Origin: JAJDZL01 sp965220665
Lineage (GTDB): Bacteria > Pseudomonadota > Gammaproteobacteria > Arenicellales > JAJDZL01
Length of the DNA: 64,000 nucleotides
Assembly (NCBI GenBank): GCA_965220665.1
Contig: CBDCQQ010000004.1
Location: 620,001 to 684,000 of the forward strand
Reading direction: 5' to 3'
Part shown: positions 63,756 to 64,000 of the stretch, piece after piece
Layout of the letters: each line of letters opens with the position of its first letter
Numbering within the stretch: the first letter of the stretch is position 1
Notes under the pieces: generated by a model
What the model saw: only the letters and a program-made list of their open reading frames with translations
The model's database searches: none
What the model was told of the DNA's origin: nothing
Translations under genes and position numbers: made by a program

Positions 63756-63888
63756 TCGAGACTCTACTGTCATTTCAACATTAACGAATTCTGTTGAAAT
63801 TTTTGGGATTTGTCAACATTTATCGAATTTCACGGTTTCATGTGGGTCTTCACAGAAAACCGATTTATTCAGGGGCGACTAGTTAGGC

Positions 63889-64000
63889 ATGAGTAATCCC
63901 AGCACCACACTCAATGACATACTGATTCGGAAAACTTTTGCTGAGGCATTTCCGATGAAAGCAACTCGAATCGTCGTAACTGCGCGCAACAGAGTTTGGT
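63889..64000 (+). CDS. fhcD: Start of formylmethanofuran:H4MPT formyltransferase-like subunit FhcD (cut by window end)
   Basis: The first 37 codons read MSNPSTTLNDILIRKTFAEA, then FPMKATRIVVTA, which matches the FhcD/Ftr start (DTFAEAFPMKATR). The gene runs off the window. FhcD moves the formyl group from H4MPT to the methanofuran-type carrier in the Fhc complex. It is separated from fhcA by the AbiE island of about 2 kb, and has only a weak ribosome site, so it may use a new promoter. Confidence 0.85.
   Translation, partial: MSNPSTTLNDILIRKTFAEAFPMKATRIVVTARNRVW

Overview
This window looks like a chromosomal segment of a methylotrophic proteobacterium, most likely a marine gammaproteobacterium. 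The evidence is a tetrahydromethanopterin (H4MPT)-linked C1 oxidation cluster, an enterobacterial-type Zur operator palindrome, a DUF3461 (YaeH-like) protein typical of Gammaproteobacteria, and several Tat-exported binding proteins. The placement is an inference: no rRNA or tRNA gene was seen. Host base composition looks moderate to low in GC, and one insertion sequence is visibly GC-richer than its surroundings.

Layout. (1) 1-14.7 kb is an uptake and demethylation cluster for a methylated amine: two tandem Tat-exported family-5 binding proteins, an MttB-family methyltransferase, two permeases and a double ATPase. On the opposite strand lie an AhpD-like protein, an M29/NicX-like protein, a second MttB-family protein and a dimethylglycine/sarcosine dehydrogenase-like flavoprotein. 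(2) 14.8-20.3 kb is the zinc importer znuACB. It is flanked by imperfect direct repeats of about 100 bp and split by an ISAzo13-type element between znuC and znuB; a perfect Zur palindrome sits between znuC and znuA. (3) 20.4-27.2 kb is an unusual operon: a His-rich CxC permease fused to an SPFH domain, then HflC, HflK with a Q/H-rich tail, a family-6 binding protein and a small membrane protein, preceded by a Zur-like site. (4) 27.7-33.7 kb is a second dipeptide-type ABC transporter and a DUF3461 gene. (5) 34-44.1 kb is mixed metabolism: sulfatase, Na/Pi symporter, TauD- and PhyH-type dioxygenases, a VOC protein, a TPR protein, a HisC-like aminotransferase and a transposase relic. (6) 44.4-51 kb is a TPP decarboxylase joined to a heterotetrameric sarcosine oxidase operon (soxBDAG). 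(7) 51.2-53.5 kb holds an exported metallo-hydrolase and a HupE/UreJ-like membrane protein. (8) 53.8-64 kb is the H4MPT cluster: beta-RFAP synthase, mtdB, orfY, mch and orf5 in one direction, fhcB-fhcA and the start of fhcD in the other. About 2 kb carrying transposase relics and an AbiE toxin-antitoxin pair separates fhcA from fhcD.

How they fit. The first cluster and soxBDAG would remove N-methyl groups from betaine, dimethylglycine or sarcosine-type compounds. The resulting formaldehyde or methylene unit could be oxidised through MtdB, Mch and the Fhc complex to formate. Zinc import and the Zur-linked permease/SPFH operon form a second theme. The most novel-looking part is that permease-SPFH operon; the clearest rearrangements are the IS-split znu locus and the AbiE island inside the fhc genes.
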